In this document: positions 30,663-40,561 of the stretch, one piece after another
How the letters are laid out: every line of letters begins with the position of its first letter
Numbering within the stretch: position 1 is the first letter of the stretch
Assembly (NCBI RefSeq): GCF_040719145.1
Contig: NZ_JBFDUZ010000001.1
Coordinates: forward strand, 2,046,001 to 2,110,000
DNA: 64,000 bases
Source: Paenibacillus sp. JQZ6Y-1
GTDB taxonomy: Bacteria > Bacillota > Bacilli > Paenibacillales > Paenibacillaceae
Direction of reading: 5' to 3'
Notes under the pieces: generated by a model
What the model was told of the DNA's origin: nothing
What the model saw: only the letters and a program-made list of their open reading frames with translations
The model's database searches: none
Made by a program: the position numbers and the translations under genes

Positions 30663-31556
30663 ATGTCTACAAGTCCATACCGGATTTTGTTGTTCTATAA
30701 ATTCGTCAACATTGATGATCCGGAAACATTAACCGCTGAGCATTTGCAATATTGCAAAGACCTCGGCATCAAAGGTCGCATCCTGATTGCGCCTGAAGGC
30801 ATTAACGGTACGCTGTCCGGCACATGGGAGCAAACCGAGAAGTACATGCAGGATATGCGCGCAGATGCACGCTTTGCCGATATGGTGTTCAAGATCGACG
30901 AATCCGAAGTTCATGCCTTCAAAAAGATCTTCGTGCGTCACAAGCAAGAATTAGTAACTTTCCGTCTGGAAGAGGATGTGAACCCGAACGATCTAACCGG
31001 TACACATCTGTCGCCAAAAGAATTCTACGAGCAGCTGCAACGCGATGATGTCATCGTGATCGACGGTCGCAATGATTATGAATACGATATTGGTCACTTC
31101 CGTGGTGCCATTCGTCCGGGCGTCGAATCGTCCCGCGAATTCCCAGAATGGATTCGTGAGAATCTGAGCGAGTTTAAAGATAAAAAGATTCTGACGTATT
31201 GCACAGGCGGCGTACGTTGTGAGAAACTGTCTGGCTTCCTGCTAAAAGAAGGCTTCAACGATGTAGCCCAGCTGGATGGCGGTATCGTAACGTATAGTAA
31301 AGACCCGGAAGTGCAAGGTCGTCTGTTCGACGGCAAATGCTATGTGTTCGATGAGCGCATCTCCGTTACAATTAACCATACCGACGAGGATGTAATCGTT
31401 GGAAAATGCTTCCACTGCGAAGATTCGACTGATCATTATGTGAACTGCCCCGTTTGTAACTTGCAGCATATTGTTTGCGATAGCTGTGAGGACGAGCATG
31501 AGCACTATTGTTCAGATGCTTGTCGGGAGAAAGCGCTGGTAACGGCGCAGAAATAA
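30663..31556 (+). CDS. trhO: tRNA uridine-34 hydroxylase, rhodanese family
   Basis: A 297 aa member of the UPF0176/TrhO family, which forms 5-hydroxyuridine at the wobble position of certain tRNAs. The N-terminal domain has the family motif APEGINGT, the rhodanese domain has its catalytic Cys (C180) in [10 protein letters not shown], and the C-terminal region is a Cys/His-rich module ([18 protein letters not shown]) that probably binds zinc. The start at 30663 follows AAAGGTG. The gene is single and ends at a clear hairpin. Confidence 0.9.
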   Translation: MSTSPYRILLFYKFVNIDDPETLTAEHLQYCKDLGIKGRILIAPEGINGTLSGTWEQTEKYMQDMRADARFADMVFKIDESEVHAFKKIFVRHKQELVTFRLEEDVNPNDLTGTHLSPKEFYEQLQRDDVIVIDGRNDYEYDIGHFRGAIRPGVESSREFPEWIRENLSEFKDKKILTYCTGGVRCEKLSGFLLKEGFNDVAQLDGGIVTYSKDPEVQGRLFDGKCYVFDERISVTINHTDEDVIVGKCFHCEDSTDHYVNCPVCNLQHIVCDSCEDEHEHYCSDACREKALVTAQK

Positions 31557-31580
31557 AAGTAAGATTTTGATGGAACGATG

Positions 31581-31626
31581 AAGAGTGTACGATTGCTGCG
31601 GTGCAGTGATCGTACACTCTTTTTGG
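31581..31626 (+). terminator. Terminator of trhO
   Basis: A 13-base stem (31581-31593 with 31609-31621) followed by TTTTT. Confidence 0.85.
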
Positions 31627-31648
31627 TTTGTGGGTAGCGCGTTCGGTT

Positions 31649-31782
31649 GCAACAACTACTCTAGAAAGAAATAAGAAAACGGAACTCCGGTGAAGCCGCG
31701 GGAATCTTTGCAATTGGAAAAGAATAAAGATTCCCGCCGCTCTAAAGTCGTTCCTTTTTCCTTATTTCCTTTCCTACGTTGC
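31649..31782. repeat. Nested palindrome element A
   Basis: The inner 12-base arms GCGGGAATCTTT (31698-31709) and AAAGATTCCCGC (31726-31737) close a 16-base loop. The outer arms are purine-rich on the left (AGAAAGAAATAAGAAAACGG) and pyrimidine-rich on the right (31750-31773). They are imperfectly complementary, and GCAAC/GTTGC closes the outside. The element shares its inner motif with elements at 49247 and 49751. Confidence 0.8.
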
Positions 31783-31826
31783 GTATATTCAGCTATGCTA
31801 TATATTCAGCATGCTTTTCCACCAAA

Positions 31827-31870
31827 ACAATAACACCTTGAGCTTTATATTCGCTCAAGGTGTTATTATT
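31827..31870. terminator. Terminator of the GNAT gene
   Basis: A 15-base stem, AATAACACCTTGAGC (31829-31843) with its complement at 31853-31867. T-rich tracts lie on both sides. Confidence 0.75.
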
Positions 31871-31881
31871 TTATACTGAAT

Positions 31882-32379
31882 TTACATCATACGATTGGAA
31901 TGGAAGTATTGGCTTGGTCCGCCGTGATCCAGTTCGAGCTGTTCGCGGTAGTTGTCATTGGTGTATTCGCCAATGATACGGCGCCAGAACGTTTGGGCGG
32001 GGATATTGGTACTGACTTGAGTAACTTTCCAGCGACCGGGATAATGGTCAAACAGTTGGTTTGCTGCCCATTTCCCAACACCGGCGCGTCTGTATTTGTG
32101 TAGGACGAAAAATTCAGTCATATAATAGTCAGCGGCTTCACCGGCTCCGAGTCGGTCAACAAGTGCAAAACCAGCGATATGATCGTCGGAATAGATGAGA
32201 TATGGAAATTTGCGTCCGGGGCGGCTCCAGAATTCGTCAAGATCGGGGTATTCGGGAAAGCGTCCTTTTTCATTTAATTCGATATTCAAATAATATGTAA
32301 AATCATATAGATAGAGTTGCATCATTTCACGAATAACTTTCTTTTTGCTTCTTGGTACCAATTCCAGCGATAGCGTCAT
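31882..32379 (-). CDS. GNAT family N-acetyltransferase
   Basis: A 165 aa acetyltransferase. The acetyl-CoA-binding signature (Q/R-x-x-G-x-G/A) is RRAGVGKWAAN, preceded by the beta-strand YYMTEFFVLHKY. The start at 32379 (MTLSLELVPR) has GGAGGGG 5 bases upstream; the frame is open further, but that part would overlap the xerS start region and has no site. The acceptor substrate is unknown. Confidence 0.85.
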   Translation of the reverse strand: MTLSLELVPRSKKKVIREMMQLYLYDFTYYLNIELNEKGRFPEYPDLDEFWSRPGRKFPYLIYSDDHIAGFALVDRLGAGEAADYYMTEFFVLHKYRRAGVGKWAANQLFDHYPGRWKVTQVSTNIPAQTFWRRIIGEYTNDNYREQLELDHGGPSQYFHSNRMM

Positions 32380-32533
32380 GATCGCCCCTCCGTTGTATGT
32401 CAGTCGGTGTGTGTACACATCCAGCACATGAAAATTTTGGAATTTATATGATGCTTTCCCTCTACTATATAACGGAGATGCGCAAGGAAGCAAATCATTA
32501 TGGTACAATCGAATTATGAGGTGAGACAACCAT

Positions 32534-33616
32534 ATGACTATACAGAAAATCACGGATCGCCGCAAGCTGGATGAGAAGCTACCGTCCATGCCTTGGTATG
32601 TAGAGCAGTTTATTAGCTACAAGCTGCCTGACCTATCGCCATCCACATTGCTGGAATACATACGGGATTATGAATCCTTTTTTGGCTGGCTGATTGCGGA
32701 AGGATTATCTGCGGCGACGTCGTTCAAGGATATTCAATTGCAGGAGCTGGAAACGCTACGAATGGATGATGTGACAGGTTATCGTCTGCATTTGACGACT
32801 CGTGTGGAGGGTGCGAATGCGCGTGTAACCGTATCACGTAAGCTCTCAGCTCTCCGCTCGCTATTTCATTATTTAAGTCAGATTGCCGAGGACGATGACT
32901 TTTACCCTCTGTTAAAACGCAATATCATGGCAAAAATCGAACTCAAACGGCTACAAAAGCCCAAGGATACTGCTGCCAAGCTAAAAGGCAAAATTCTGGA
33001 GGATGAGGAGCTGCTAGAGTTTGTCGGCTATATTCTCGAAGGACACCGCGAAACCATTGCCAACAATAAGCAAGCTTTGTATTCGTATGAACTCAACCGA
33101 GAACGCGATGCCTGTATTGCTAGTCTAATTCTGAACACTGGACTGCGCGTATCCGAGGTCGTGAATTTGAACATGAATGATCTGGACCTGAATCAGAAAA
33201 TGCTATATGTATCGCGCAAAGGTAATAATGACGAGACATTCAAAACGCCAGTTTATTTCCGTGAGCAGGCGCGCGATGAACTGCATACGTATTTGCAGCT
33301 GCGTGAGACGCGTTATCGTACGCCGCGCAATGAATCGGCATTATTTGTTGCCAAGCCGAATGGGCACTCATCCGGCAAACGCATGACCAAACGCGCGATT
33401 CAGGCGATGATTATCAAATATGCCACGCATTTTGGTAAGCCGTATCTGACCGTACACAAGCTCCGACACTCCTTTGCTACCGATTATTATTTGCAAAATG
33501 ATATTTATAAGACAAAGGAACAGCTAGGTCATGCTTCGACTGAAACGACGGAGATTTATGCGCATCTGACGGATAAAACGATGTCGGAAGCGATTGAACG
33601 TCGCAGCGATCAGTAA
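32534..33616 (+). CDS. xerS: Tyrosine recombinase XerS-like
   Basis: A 360 aa integrase-family recombinase. The N-terminal SAM-like core-binding domain spans about residues 15-150. Catalytic residues are R205 (GLRVSE), H308 and R311 (HKLRH), H333 (LGHAS) and the nucleophile Y342 (EIYAHLT). Length and N-terminal sequence fit the XerS group, which resolves chromosome dimers at a difSL site in streptococci and is annotated in many Paenibacillus. No neighbouring integrase-type attachment site or phage gene was seen, so a housekeeping role is likelier than mobility. GAGGTGAG precedes the ATG. Confidence 0.8.
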   Translation: MTIQKITDRRKLDEKLPSMPWYVEQFISYKLPDLSPSTLLEYIRDYESFFGWLIAEGLSAATSFKDIQLQELETLRMDDVTGYRLHLTTRVEGANARVTVSRKLSALRSLFHYLSQIAEDDDFYPLLKRNIMAKIELKRLQKPKDTAAKLKGKILEDEELLEFVGYILEGHRETIANNKQALYSYELNRERDACIASLILNTGLRVSEVVNLNMNDLDLNQKMLYVSRKGNNDETFKTPVYFREQARDELHTYLQLRETRYRTPRNESALFVAKPNGHSSGKRMTKRAIQAMIIKYATHFGKPYLTVHKLRHSFATDYYLQNDIYKTKEQLGHASTETTEIYAHLTDKTMSEAIERRSDQ

Positions 33617-33674
33617 GGCAGTTCAACTAATCAGCATGCAGATATGCAAACAACAGATCAACAAAAATAGATCA

Positions 33675-33726
33675 ATAAAAATACCGTCCTGCGTTTCCTT
33701 AGGAAAGCATAGGACGGTATTTTGCT
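33675..33726. terminator. Bidirectional terminator
   Basis: A 13-base stem, AAAATACCGTCCT with AGGACGGTATTTT, between xerS and the FMN reductase gene. Confidence 0.85.
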
Positions 33727-33778
33727 TATAGCCGTAATACAACTTGGGAACGATTATCGTTCGGTTGATGATGCTAAA

Positions 33779-34327
33779 TTATGCTTCTTTTGCGTTCGTC
33801 AATTTCACTGCCAGATCGATAAATGAAGCAACTGCCGTACGAATCCGCAGCTCCACACCCTCATCTGCTGGATTGCCGTCCTGATCGAATTCGCGCTGTG
33901 CGCCACCGATGGAGATCCATTCTGGGCAGTTGATTCCGTGCAGATTGCGCACGATGGTTTGCAGATGAAGCAGCGAAGCAGTACCGACTTGACCACCTGC
34001 AGAATTGGCTGCCAGAACGACTTTGTTGTTAAAGGATTCGCTATTGAGGAAATCAAGCGCATTTTTCAGTACGCCGGACAGAGAACCGTGATACTCCGGT
34101 GTTGCCAGTACAAGCGCATCTGCACCTTTGGCAGCAGCGGACAGCTTCAGTACTTCCTCATGACCGTACGCTTCACCCGGACCGTATAATGGCAATGGAT
34201 GCTGTTGTAGATCGAATACTTCCGCTTCATGCCCCTGCTCTTTTAGCAAACGAGCGATATATTCACACAACCGAGTTGTTGATGCTTCCGGGCGCGTGCT
34301 TCCTGCGATCAGTGTTACTTTTACCAT
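33779..34327 (-). CDS. NADPH-dependent FMN reductase
   Basis: A 182 aa flavodoxin-like reductase. The N-terminal phosphate loop for FMN is GSTRPEAST, followed by ATPEYHGSLSGVLKNALDF, the hallmark of the NADPH-dependent FMN reductase/azoreductase family. A role in flavin or quinone reduction is likely. AGGAGG lies 8 bases before the ATG. It is downstream of mobB on the same strand (73-base gap), but nothing ties it to molybdenum metabolism. Confidence 0.85.
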   Translation of the reverse strand: MVKVTLIAGSTRPEASTTRLCEYIARLLKEQGHEAEVFDLQQHPLPLYGPGEAYGHEEVLKLSAAAKGADALVLATPEYHGSLSGVLKNALDFLNSESFNNKVVLAANSAGGQVGTASLLHLQTIVRNLHGINCPEWISIGGAQREFDQDGNPADEGVELRIRTAVASFIDLAVKLTNAKEA

Positions 34328-34400
34328 GTCAATCTCCTCCTGCGTTGTATAATTTCTATTTGTTCACATGCGCTTGATCATCCTTCTATAGTACGGAAAA

Positions 34401-34952
34401 TCAGGATTCTATGTAAGCATTCAATAACGTGAACAACTCCATAATACCATCTTTTCCAGATGGAATAATAGGTATTTGCTTCATATTTAAAAAATGGGTG
34501 GCGATGTTCTCTGATTGCAAACGTGCATAAATCCAGTGCAATGCCGTTACCTGCTCCAACAATTCTAGCCCCGAATCATCCGCCACAATAACGACCTTCG
34601 GATAGGGTTCCCTTTTAAATCCTTCCACAAGAATCAGATCATACGGAGGATTGCCAGTCTGCGCTAGCTGCTGAATTAGCTCATCCAGTGATGTCGATTG
34701 CTGCGACAGAATGGCAGTACGAGACGGCGAGGTGATAGCCACCGCTGCCGCACCTGCTTCAGTGTGAGCAAATGTATCGGTGCCTTCGTGATCCATTTGA
34801 AACTGATGAGCATCATGCTTGATCACGGCGACCCGCTTGCCCGCTGCTGCCCATAATGGAAGCAGCGAGGTTACAAGTGTCGTTTTGCCAGCATTTTTGT
34901 AGCCTACGATCTGGATGACAGGAATAGAGGGCTTCTCCTGATGACTACTCAT
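34401..34952 (-). CDS. mobB: Molybdopterin-guanine dinucleotide biosynthesis adaptor protein
   Basis: A 183 aa GTP-binding protein. The P-loop is GYKNAGKTTL, followed by KHDAH and LVEGFKRE, all typical of MobB, which assists attachment of GMP to molybdopterin. The start at 34952 overlaps the stop of moeA (TAATG), so it is translationally coupled. It is the second gene of a two-gene molybdenum-cofactor operon; other moa/mob genes are not in the window. Confidence 0.9.
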   Translation of the reverse strand: MSSHQEKPSIPVIQIVGYKNAGKTTLVTSLLPLWAAAGKRVAVIKHDAHQFQMDHEGTDTFAHTEAGAAAVAITSPSRTAILSQQSTSLDELIQQLAQTGNPPYDLILVEGFKREPYPKVVIVADDSGLELLEQVTALHWIYARLQSENIATHFLNMKQIPIIPSGKDGIMELFTLLNAYIES

Positions 34953-36250
34953 TAGCGCGCCAGCCTTAATACTTGGACATTCGTACCGGCAGGCAAGGTT
35001 TCGCTCGTCGGTGGAATGATGATCAGGCAATCGCTATCCTTGATCGTTACCATCACATTCGATTCATCCAGCAGTGCCGGATAAGCAACCAGCTTGCCAT
35101 GATGTGCTTCCAGCCGTCCACGCACAAAACGGGTAAAGCTGTTAATTTTCACATAATCTCGTCCCAGCTCTGCTTGCCACTCTGGTAAATAGCTATCCTG
35201 ACTGCCCATCATCTGACGAATAGTTGGACGTACTAACAGCTCGCAACCAACAAAGCAGGCGCCCGGATTGCCAGATAAAGCGAATAACAGCTTACCATCC
35301 TTAACAGCACAAGTCGTTACGCTGCCTGGACGCATCGATATTTTGTTAAACAGCATCTCAACCTCATCGCTACGAACAAGGTCGCCCATAATATCATAGT
35401 CTCCTACGGATACTCCTCCGCTGGATACGACTAGATCATATGTTTCCAGTGCACTCAGCATCACGCCACGTGCTAGTTCCAGATTGTCCTCAACGGCTCC
35501 CAATAGATGCGGTTCACCGCCTGCCGCTCTAATTTGCTCCGCTAGCATTAGCGAGTTACTGTTACGAATTTTGCCCGGCTCGATCTCGTCCTCCACATTC
35601 AGCAGCTCAGTACCCGTAGAAAATACGGCTACTTGCGGGCGACGATATACCGTTACCGTATGTACGCCAAAGGTTGCAAGTACACTCATCTCCCCTGCTC
35701 CGATTACATTGCCTTGCTCCAGCAGCACATCGCCTTGTTGAACCTCAAGTCCAATCGGCGTAATGTTGCGTCCACGCTCCACCTGACGCTTAATACCGAC
35801 AAAGACTTCTCCCTGCTCGGTACGCTGTTCCGTCATTTCTAGCATCACGACAACATCTGCACCGTCCGGCACCATCGCCCCCGTCATAATACGCGCTGCA
35901 TGACCGGATGTAATATCTACAGATGGCGTATAACCACACGGAATATTATCGACCACCTTCAACCAGATCATCTGATCGCTAGACGCATGCTCCAAATCCG
36001 CTGCCACCAACGCATAGCCGTCCATACCGGAACGACGAAAATGAGGATAGGGGTGCGGTGCCGTTACCGTTTGCGCTAAAAAGCGTCCGCCTGCTGTATG
36101 TAACGGAATCTGTTCTGTCGCCGCTGGTTTCACATAGGCAGCAATTTGCTGCTGTGCGGCAGCTGGTGTAATCGGTTTGCGCTGAAATTTGGCGCTATCT
36201 AGTGATGCTGGCGTCATGCCAGTTGGTTCTGATTCGGATTGTGCTGTCAT
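34952..36250 (-). CDS. moeA: Molybdopterin molybdenumtransferase
   Basis: A 432 aa MoeA that inserts molybdate into adenylated molybdopterin. Conserved segments include RSGMDGYA, GAMVPDGADVVV, FSTGTELL, SSGGVSVGDYD and LSGNPGACFV. The first 20 residues form a variable extension. GGAGGG precedes the ATG. It forms an operon with mobB by stop/start overlap. Confidence 0.9.
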   Translation of the reverse strand: MTAQSESEPTGMTPASLDSAKFQRKPITPAAAQQQIAAYVKPAATEQIPLHTAGGRFLAQTVTAPHPYPHFRRSGMDGYALVAADLEHASSDQMIWLKVVDNIPCGYTPSVDITSGHAARIMTGAMVPDGADVVVMLEMTEQRTEQGEVFVGIKRQVERGRNITPIGLEVQQGDVLLEQGNVIGAGEMSVLATFGVHTVTVYRRPQVAVFSTGTELLNVEDEIEPGKIRNSNSLMLAEQIRAAGGEPHLLGAVEDNLELARGVMLSALETYDLVVSSGGVSVGDYDIMGDLVRSDEVEMLFNKISMRPGSVTTCAVKDGKLLFALSGNPGACFVGCELLVRPTIRQMMGSQDSYLPEWQAELGRDYVKINSFTRFVRGRLEAHHGKLVAYPALLDESNVMVTIKDSDCLIIIPPTSETLPAGTNVQVLRLAR

Positions 36251-36662
36251 GGTTCTATTCCCTCCAAATGGGTGTGTAAAATGTCGTTTTTTTATCGTTT
36301 ACTAACAGATAAACATGCCGAGTGCATCAGTCTGACTCGGTATCGTATTTTTCATTTATAACGCAACTAGGGTACACATGCAAGTAAACAGACAAGGAAT
36401 GGATAGAGAATGGTTGGTATGATGGTATATGTAGGAGATTTGCTGATAGGATTCGTGTCATTTTTATTATTGACTAAGAGGTGGATAGTTTAAGATGAGA
36501 TGGTTGACCTTTACTACATATGTTCAGTGAGTTAGACGTAGGTAGGTTGAATGTGATCTAAATGTGCATAGTACGAATCACTTATTATTGTGAATTATTC
36601 ATGTATTGAATTTTTAATTTTCGTACTGATCTATTAAAAATAATCAGATCGATCAAACATAT
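36251..36662. other. Intergenic AT-rich region upstream of moeA
   Basis: About 400 bases with no protein-like frame or clear hairpin. It presumably holds the moeA promoter, but I could not identify one with confidence. Confidence 0.4.
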
Positions 36663-36693
36663 GGTTGGTTGGTTGGTTGGTTGGTTGGTTGGT
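36663..36693. repeat. Tetranucleotide repeat (GGTT)7
   Basis: Seven perfect GGTT units plus GGT, lying between the moeA promoter region and the terminator of the beta-mannosidase gene. Confidence 0.95.
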
Positions 36694-36712
36694 AACATAC
36701 TTCTATTTTTAT

Positions 36713-36760
36713 AAAATAAAAAACAGGCATCTACAGCTTCTTCCTGTAGATGCCTGTCTA
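36713..36760 (-). terminator. Terminator of the beta-mannosidase gene
   Basis: A 13-base stem, ACAGGCATCTACA (36723-36735) with TGTAGATGCCTGT (36745-36757), followed on the minus strand by TTTTTTATTTT. Confidence 0.85.
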
Positions 36761-36771
36761 TTCATGTTCAT

Positions 36772-39516
36772 TTAACTCTCTTGACACTCCACATTCCAGC
36801 CACTCACCTTCAACGTATCCCAAAGAATTGGCTTGCCATGCGGATGCTCTATGTGAACGATCTTGCGCTCACCTGGTAGCAGATCAAAATAATTATCGCT
36901 CCATCGCAGCCTACCCTGTTGCAGCTCGACCGTTACCATACGCGCGATAACAGCTCCGTTATTAATCACAACCTGCCCCTGCTCTGCATCAACCTCAACG
37001 CTCAACCTCGCTGCAGGAAGCTGTAATTCCTTTGGTGAACGGAGATAATATCGATTTTCTGGTACATTCGGATGATTGGACTTCAGGATTACAATAACCT
37101 CATTGGCACTGACACCACTCGAACTGTCTGATGGTTGCAAAATCTGTTCTTCCGATACGCTCCCTAGCTGCAAGGCTTCGTTAGCTGGCACATTTCCCTG
37201 AAATGACCGGGAATATATCACTTCACCCTTCCATGTCATCACGTCCAATGTGACCGTCATATCCAGTATAGACAACGTATCATTCACAGCCCAGATATGC
37301 AGCGGCTGTCCCGGCTCATGATCCAGCGATAACAGCAATGGATGATAAAAGCGCTTCGCATAATAATACGCTGCTTTGGGCAGTAATTCATAGTCGATAA
37401 TCGACCAACTTGTGCCAGGCCAGCTATCGTTCAGTTGCCAGATCAGGCTGCCGCTGTTCCGATGCTTATGACGGCGATAGTGCTCAATGCCATACTTTAA
37501 ACCTTCCGCCTGCGTGAGCATGGAATAGCGAATATACTGCTCCATATTTTGCGGAATGCCAGTATATCCCTCCATCAGCAAAATGCCTTTGCGATGATTC
37601 GTATCCTTGTTCCGATATGCCATCTCCTGACTGCCCCAGTAATATTCATCCTCTGGCACATAACGAGATAAAGTATACGGATTGGCAGCTGCGTGCATGC
37701 CAAACTCGCTGCTGAACAACGCCATATCCTCCTTATAATGCGCAAAGCTCACTCCCTCGATGCTATAATCCAGCAGCGGCGCTTCTCCATAGCTGCGCGG
37801 ATACACCGAGCCATGCCACACCTGCCAATTGTGTCGATCACCGACATTTGGATCGTTGACGTCATTCCCTCCATACGGCGAAGAAGGCCAGTACGGACGA
37901 TACGGGTCCAATTGCTCCAATATATCTGGAATCCATTCGTGATAAATAACTTCGCCATAAAATGGACTTTGAATGTCTCCACCCGCTGTTTTCATATCGT
38001 ATAACCAATCGATCTCATTGTTACCACACCATAACGCCAGCGATGGACGATTGCGCAATCGGCGCACATTATCCTGCACCTCTGCTTGCACATTGTTCAT
38101 AAAATCATGATTGAAATCTGGGAATAACGCATTCGCAAACGCAAAATCCTGCCATACGAGAATGCCCAGTCGATCACAATAGTCATAAAAAATATCCTTC
38201 TCATAAATACCACCAGCCCATACACGCATCATATTCATATGTGCCTGCACTGATAATTCTAGCAAATCACCATATCGCTGCGATGGAATAGAACCGATCA
38301 GATTGTCCGCCGGAATCCAGTTGGTTCCCTTAGCGTACAGTCGAACCCCATTCAATACAAACGCAAACAATGGCTGTCCTTGCCCATCATCCAGCTGCAA
38401 TTCTAGCGTACGGATACCAATTTGCTGTACAGATCGATCTATCTCTTGTCCGTCCTGCGTAGACAACCTCATGTCCAATTCATATAAATAAGGATCGCCC
38501 AGATCATGCGTCCACCATAGCTGGGGCGAAGGAACACACAATTGCGAATGGAGCGGAAGTTCATATGCCTTCTGTCCTCTCGTGGAATGCTCTTGTTGCG
38601 AAATGGTCACTTCCTCGCGTGCAATCTGCTGATGATCGCGGTCATATAGAGTAACGGTCCATTGCAATGCTTCTTCATCCTCATGAGCATGCCCATGTGC
38701 AGTTGTTGCATTGGTCTGAGTTGACGAGAATGTCGTTTCTGTGCCTTGGGATACAGAGGAGTTCATTCTCTGCTCATTGAAACTCGTATATCGCAGCGGA
38801 CGCACCATTTCACATGTCGCTTGTATATCCACAACTGCCTGCTTGTCGTTCACTTCAGCCGTATGTACATATACATCCTGTAAACGGGCAATGTGTTGCC
38901 GCTGGATGTATACCTCACCCCAAATGCCTGCCGTGATGATACGTGGTCCCCAATCCCAGCCAAAATTCATCGCTGCTTTGCGAATCCACGGTCGCTCCTT
39001 CGTGTAAGAGGACCAATCGAACTTCTCCTTGTGGCGATGATGATCATGCAACGGGTCAAAACGTACCGCAATACTGTTCCACCCATGACGCAATAGACGC
39101 GATACATCAAACGCATACCGACGGTGCATATTGGCAGCCTGCCCAATCTCATGCCCATTCACATACACTGTCGCAAACGTATCCAATCCTTCAAACACCA
39201 ATTCATGGCGCTCCCGCCGATCCGTGATCAGCTCATAATCAAATGTCGTCCGATACCACCATTCCTCCTGCTCCACCCAGCGACTCAGCTGATCCTGATG
39301 ACCAAAGTACGGATCAGGAATCAGTCGATGTTGAATCAACGTACTATGTATGTCTCCGGGTACCGTCGTACTCAGCCAATATCGATCATCCAAGTTGGCA
39401 GCCGCCACTTCCAGCGGATTCATCTCTCCCTGCCGAAAATGCTGCAATCGCCACTGCCGATCTAACGTCAACTTATTTTTGTTATCTGCCTGCATTTGCC
39501 CAGCATCCAAACCCAT
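36772..39516 (-). CDS. Glycoside hydrolase family 2, beta-mannosidase-like
   Basis: A 914 aa cytoplasmic enzyme. The N-terminal sugar-binding and immunoglobulin-like domains are followed by a GH2 TIM-barrel with acid/base E501 in WCGNNEID and nucleophile E604 in SSEFGMHA. The WDWGPR motif near residue 180 is typical of beta-mannosidases, which release mannose from the non-reducing end of mannan oligosaccharides. The start at 39516 has AGAGGGGG about 9 bases upstream. It has no export signal and is monocistronic; it may act on sugars imported by transporters such as that at 12.7 kb. Confidence 0.9.
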   Translation of the reverse strand: MGLDAGQMQADNKNKLTLDRQWRLQHFRQGEMNPLEVAAANLDDRYWLSTTVPGDIHSTLIQHRLIPDPYFGHQDQLSRWVEQEEWWYRTTFDYELITDRRERHELVFEGLDTFATVYVNGHEIGQAANMHRRYAFDVSRLLRHGWNSIAVRFDPLHDHHRHKEKFDWSSYTKERPWIRKAAMNFGWDWGPRIITAGIWGEVYIQRQHIARLQDVYVHTAEVNDKQAVVDIQATCEMVRPLRYTSFNEQRMNSSVSQGTETTFSSTQTNATTAHGHAHEDEEALQWTVTLYDRDHQQIAREEVTISQQEHSTRGQKAYELPLHSQLCVPSPQLWWTHDLGDPYLYELDMRLSTQDGQEIDRSVQQIGIRTLELQLDDGQGQPLFAFVLNGVRLYAKGTNWIPADNLIGSIPSQRYGDLLELSVQAHMNMMRVWAGGIYEKDIFYDYCDRLGILVWQDFAFANALFPDFNHDFMNNVQAEVQDNVRRLRNRPSLALWCGNNEIDWLYDMKTAGGDIQSPFYGEVIYHEWIPDILEQLDPYRPYWPSSPYGGNDVNDPNVGDRHNWQVWHGSVYPRSYGEAPLLDYSIEGVSFAHYKEDMALFSSEFGMHAAANPYTLSRYVPEDEYYWGSQEMAYRNKDTNHRKGILLMEGYTGIPQNMEQYIRYSMLTQAEGLKYGIEHYRRHKHRNSGSLIWQLNDSWPGTSWSIIDYELLPKAAYYYAKRFYHPLLLSLDHEPGQPLHIWAVNDTLSILDMTVTLDVMTWKGEVIYSRSFQGNVPANEALQLGSVSEEQILQPSDSSSGVSANEVIVILKSNHPNVPENRYYLRSPKELQLPAARLSVEVDAEQGQVVINNGAVIARMVTVELQQGRLRWSDNYFDLLPGERKIVHIEHPHGKPILWDTLKVSGWNVECQES

Positions 39517-39644
39517 CACCAAAAGCCCCCTCTTATGATCTGTATATCGATCTATCACCAGCAAGAAAGCGGATACATATTCTTGGTTCTTACCATAGCA
39601 TATGTAGGGTACCGTTCCAAATGAAAACTTAACTTTATATACAA

Positions 39645-39710
39645 ATAAAACCGTTACTTTACTCTACGATTCGTCTGAACGAACAGTAGGATCAAGTAAC
39701 GGTTTGAATA
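39645..39710 (-). terminator. Terminator of the DUF4178-DUF4247 operon
   Basis: A 12-base stem, AAACCGTTACTT (39648-39659) with AAGTAACGGTTT (39694-39705), containing a smaller inner hairpin; TTTTATTTG follows on the minus strand. Confidence 0.75.
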
Positions 39711-39787
39711 AGACATAGCATTAGGTTTTGTATTTGGCTTAGGCTTGTATTGTGTAGCATTCAATCCATTGCATTCTGCTTACCGTT

Positions 39788-40549
39788 TTATCTTCGTCCA
39801 CGCTTGCGTATTTTCCCTGAGCCAAAGCTCGATTTGGGTGAACTGCTGCGTGATGAGAAGAAACCGCCACTGTTATTGGATGAGCTACTACCACGGTTAA
39901 TCGTTCCGCTAGACGATGGCGACCCACGATTAGAAACGTTATCTCCGTACGTAGAGCGTTTCGATCCCGACGTATTCCCTCGTTTGAAAATAGAACCGGA
40001 TTTATCCACAGTTAGCGGCGGAGCTTGCTTCATATCCTGTGAGGTTGGCTTATTGTATTGTGTTTTGGGCGGGTACGTGCTCTGACTCGTATATCCTCGG
40101 TATGTACCACCGCCATATCCACCGTAACCACCATAACTGCTACCGCCGAACAATTGCTGCAATAGCGATGCCGTCAAATATCCTTGCAAAAAGCTGGAAT
40201 TGTAATTTTGACGTACATACTCGGTCGAATCAACCTCAATGAGCGTATCTTGCGTTTTTGCAGGGTCACGCTGTACTTGAATTAATTCGTCCTTATATAC
40301 AAGGAACATGCGCTCTGGGTCCTGCACCGACATATTTTCCGGTGTTCGCTGATCGGACAATTGTTCTGCCACCACTGGCACCGTCTGATTCGCAGCACGG
40401 TACACATAGGAGGTCGAATTGCCATTACGGCTGACCGATTCCAGTGGATAGTTGATCTTCGAGCTGCCAAATCCACAGCCCGATAGCAGCGAAGCGACCA
40501 GACTGACGATCAGAATCAGCTTAATTGTAAAAGATGAACGTTGTTTCAT
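39788..40549 (-). CDS. DUF4247 lipoprotein
   Basis: A 253 aa lipoprotein (lipobox LLSGC around residue 25). A conserved domain of about 110 residues matches DUF4247 (YPLESVSRNGNSTSYVYRA, QTVPVVAEQL). A Gly/Tyr-rich then Ser/Arg/Asn-rich low-complexity tail ends in basic GKIRKRGRR. It is last in the DUF350-DUF4178-DUF4247 cluster, 12 bases after the DUF4178 gene. Biochemical function is unknown; the conserved neighbourhood with PspA suggests an envelope-associated role. Confidence 0.8.
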   Translation of the reverse strand: MKQRSSFTIKLILIVSLVASLLSGCGFGSSKINYPLESVSRNGNSTSYVYRAANQTVPVVAEQLSDQRTPENMSVQDPERMFLVYKDELIQVQRDPAKTQDTLIEVDSTEYVRQNYNSSFLQGYLTASLLQQLFGGSSYGGYGGYGGGTYRGYTSQSTYPPKTQYNKPTSQDMKQAPPLTVDKSGSIFKRGNTSGSKRSTYGDNVSNRGSPSSSGTINRGSSSSNNSGGFFSSRSSSPKSSFGSGKIRKRGRR

Positions 40550-40561
40550 ATGTCTTCGCTC

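Noticed and set aside
32380-32589. N-terminal extension of the GNAT protein
   Set aside because: GGAGGGG sits just before the ATG at 32379, and the extension would cover the xerS promoter and first codons.
32534-33616. XerS-like recombinase as a sign of an integrated element
   Set aside because: No attachment-site repeats, excision gene or phage genes nearby; length and sequence fit the housekeeping XerS group better.
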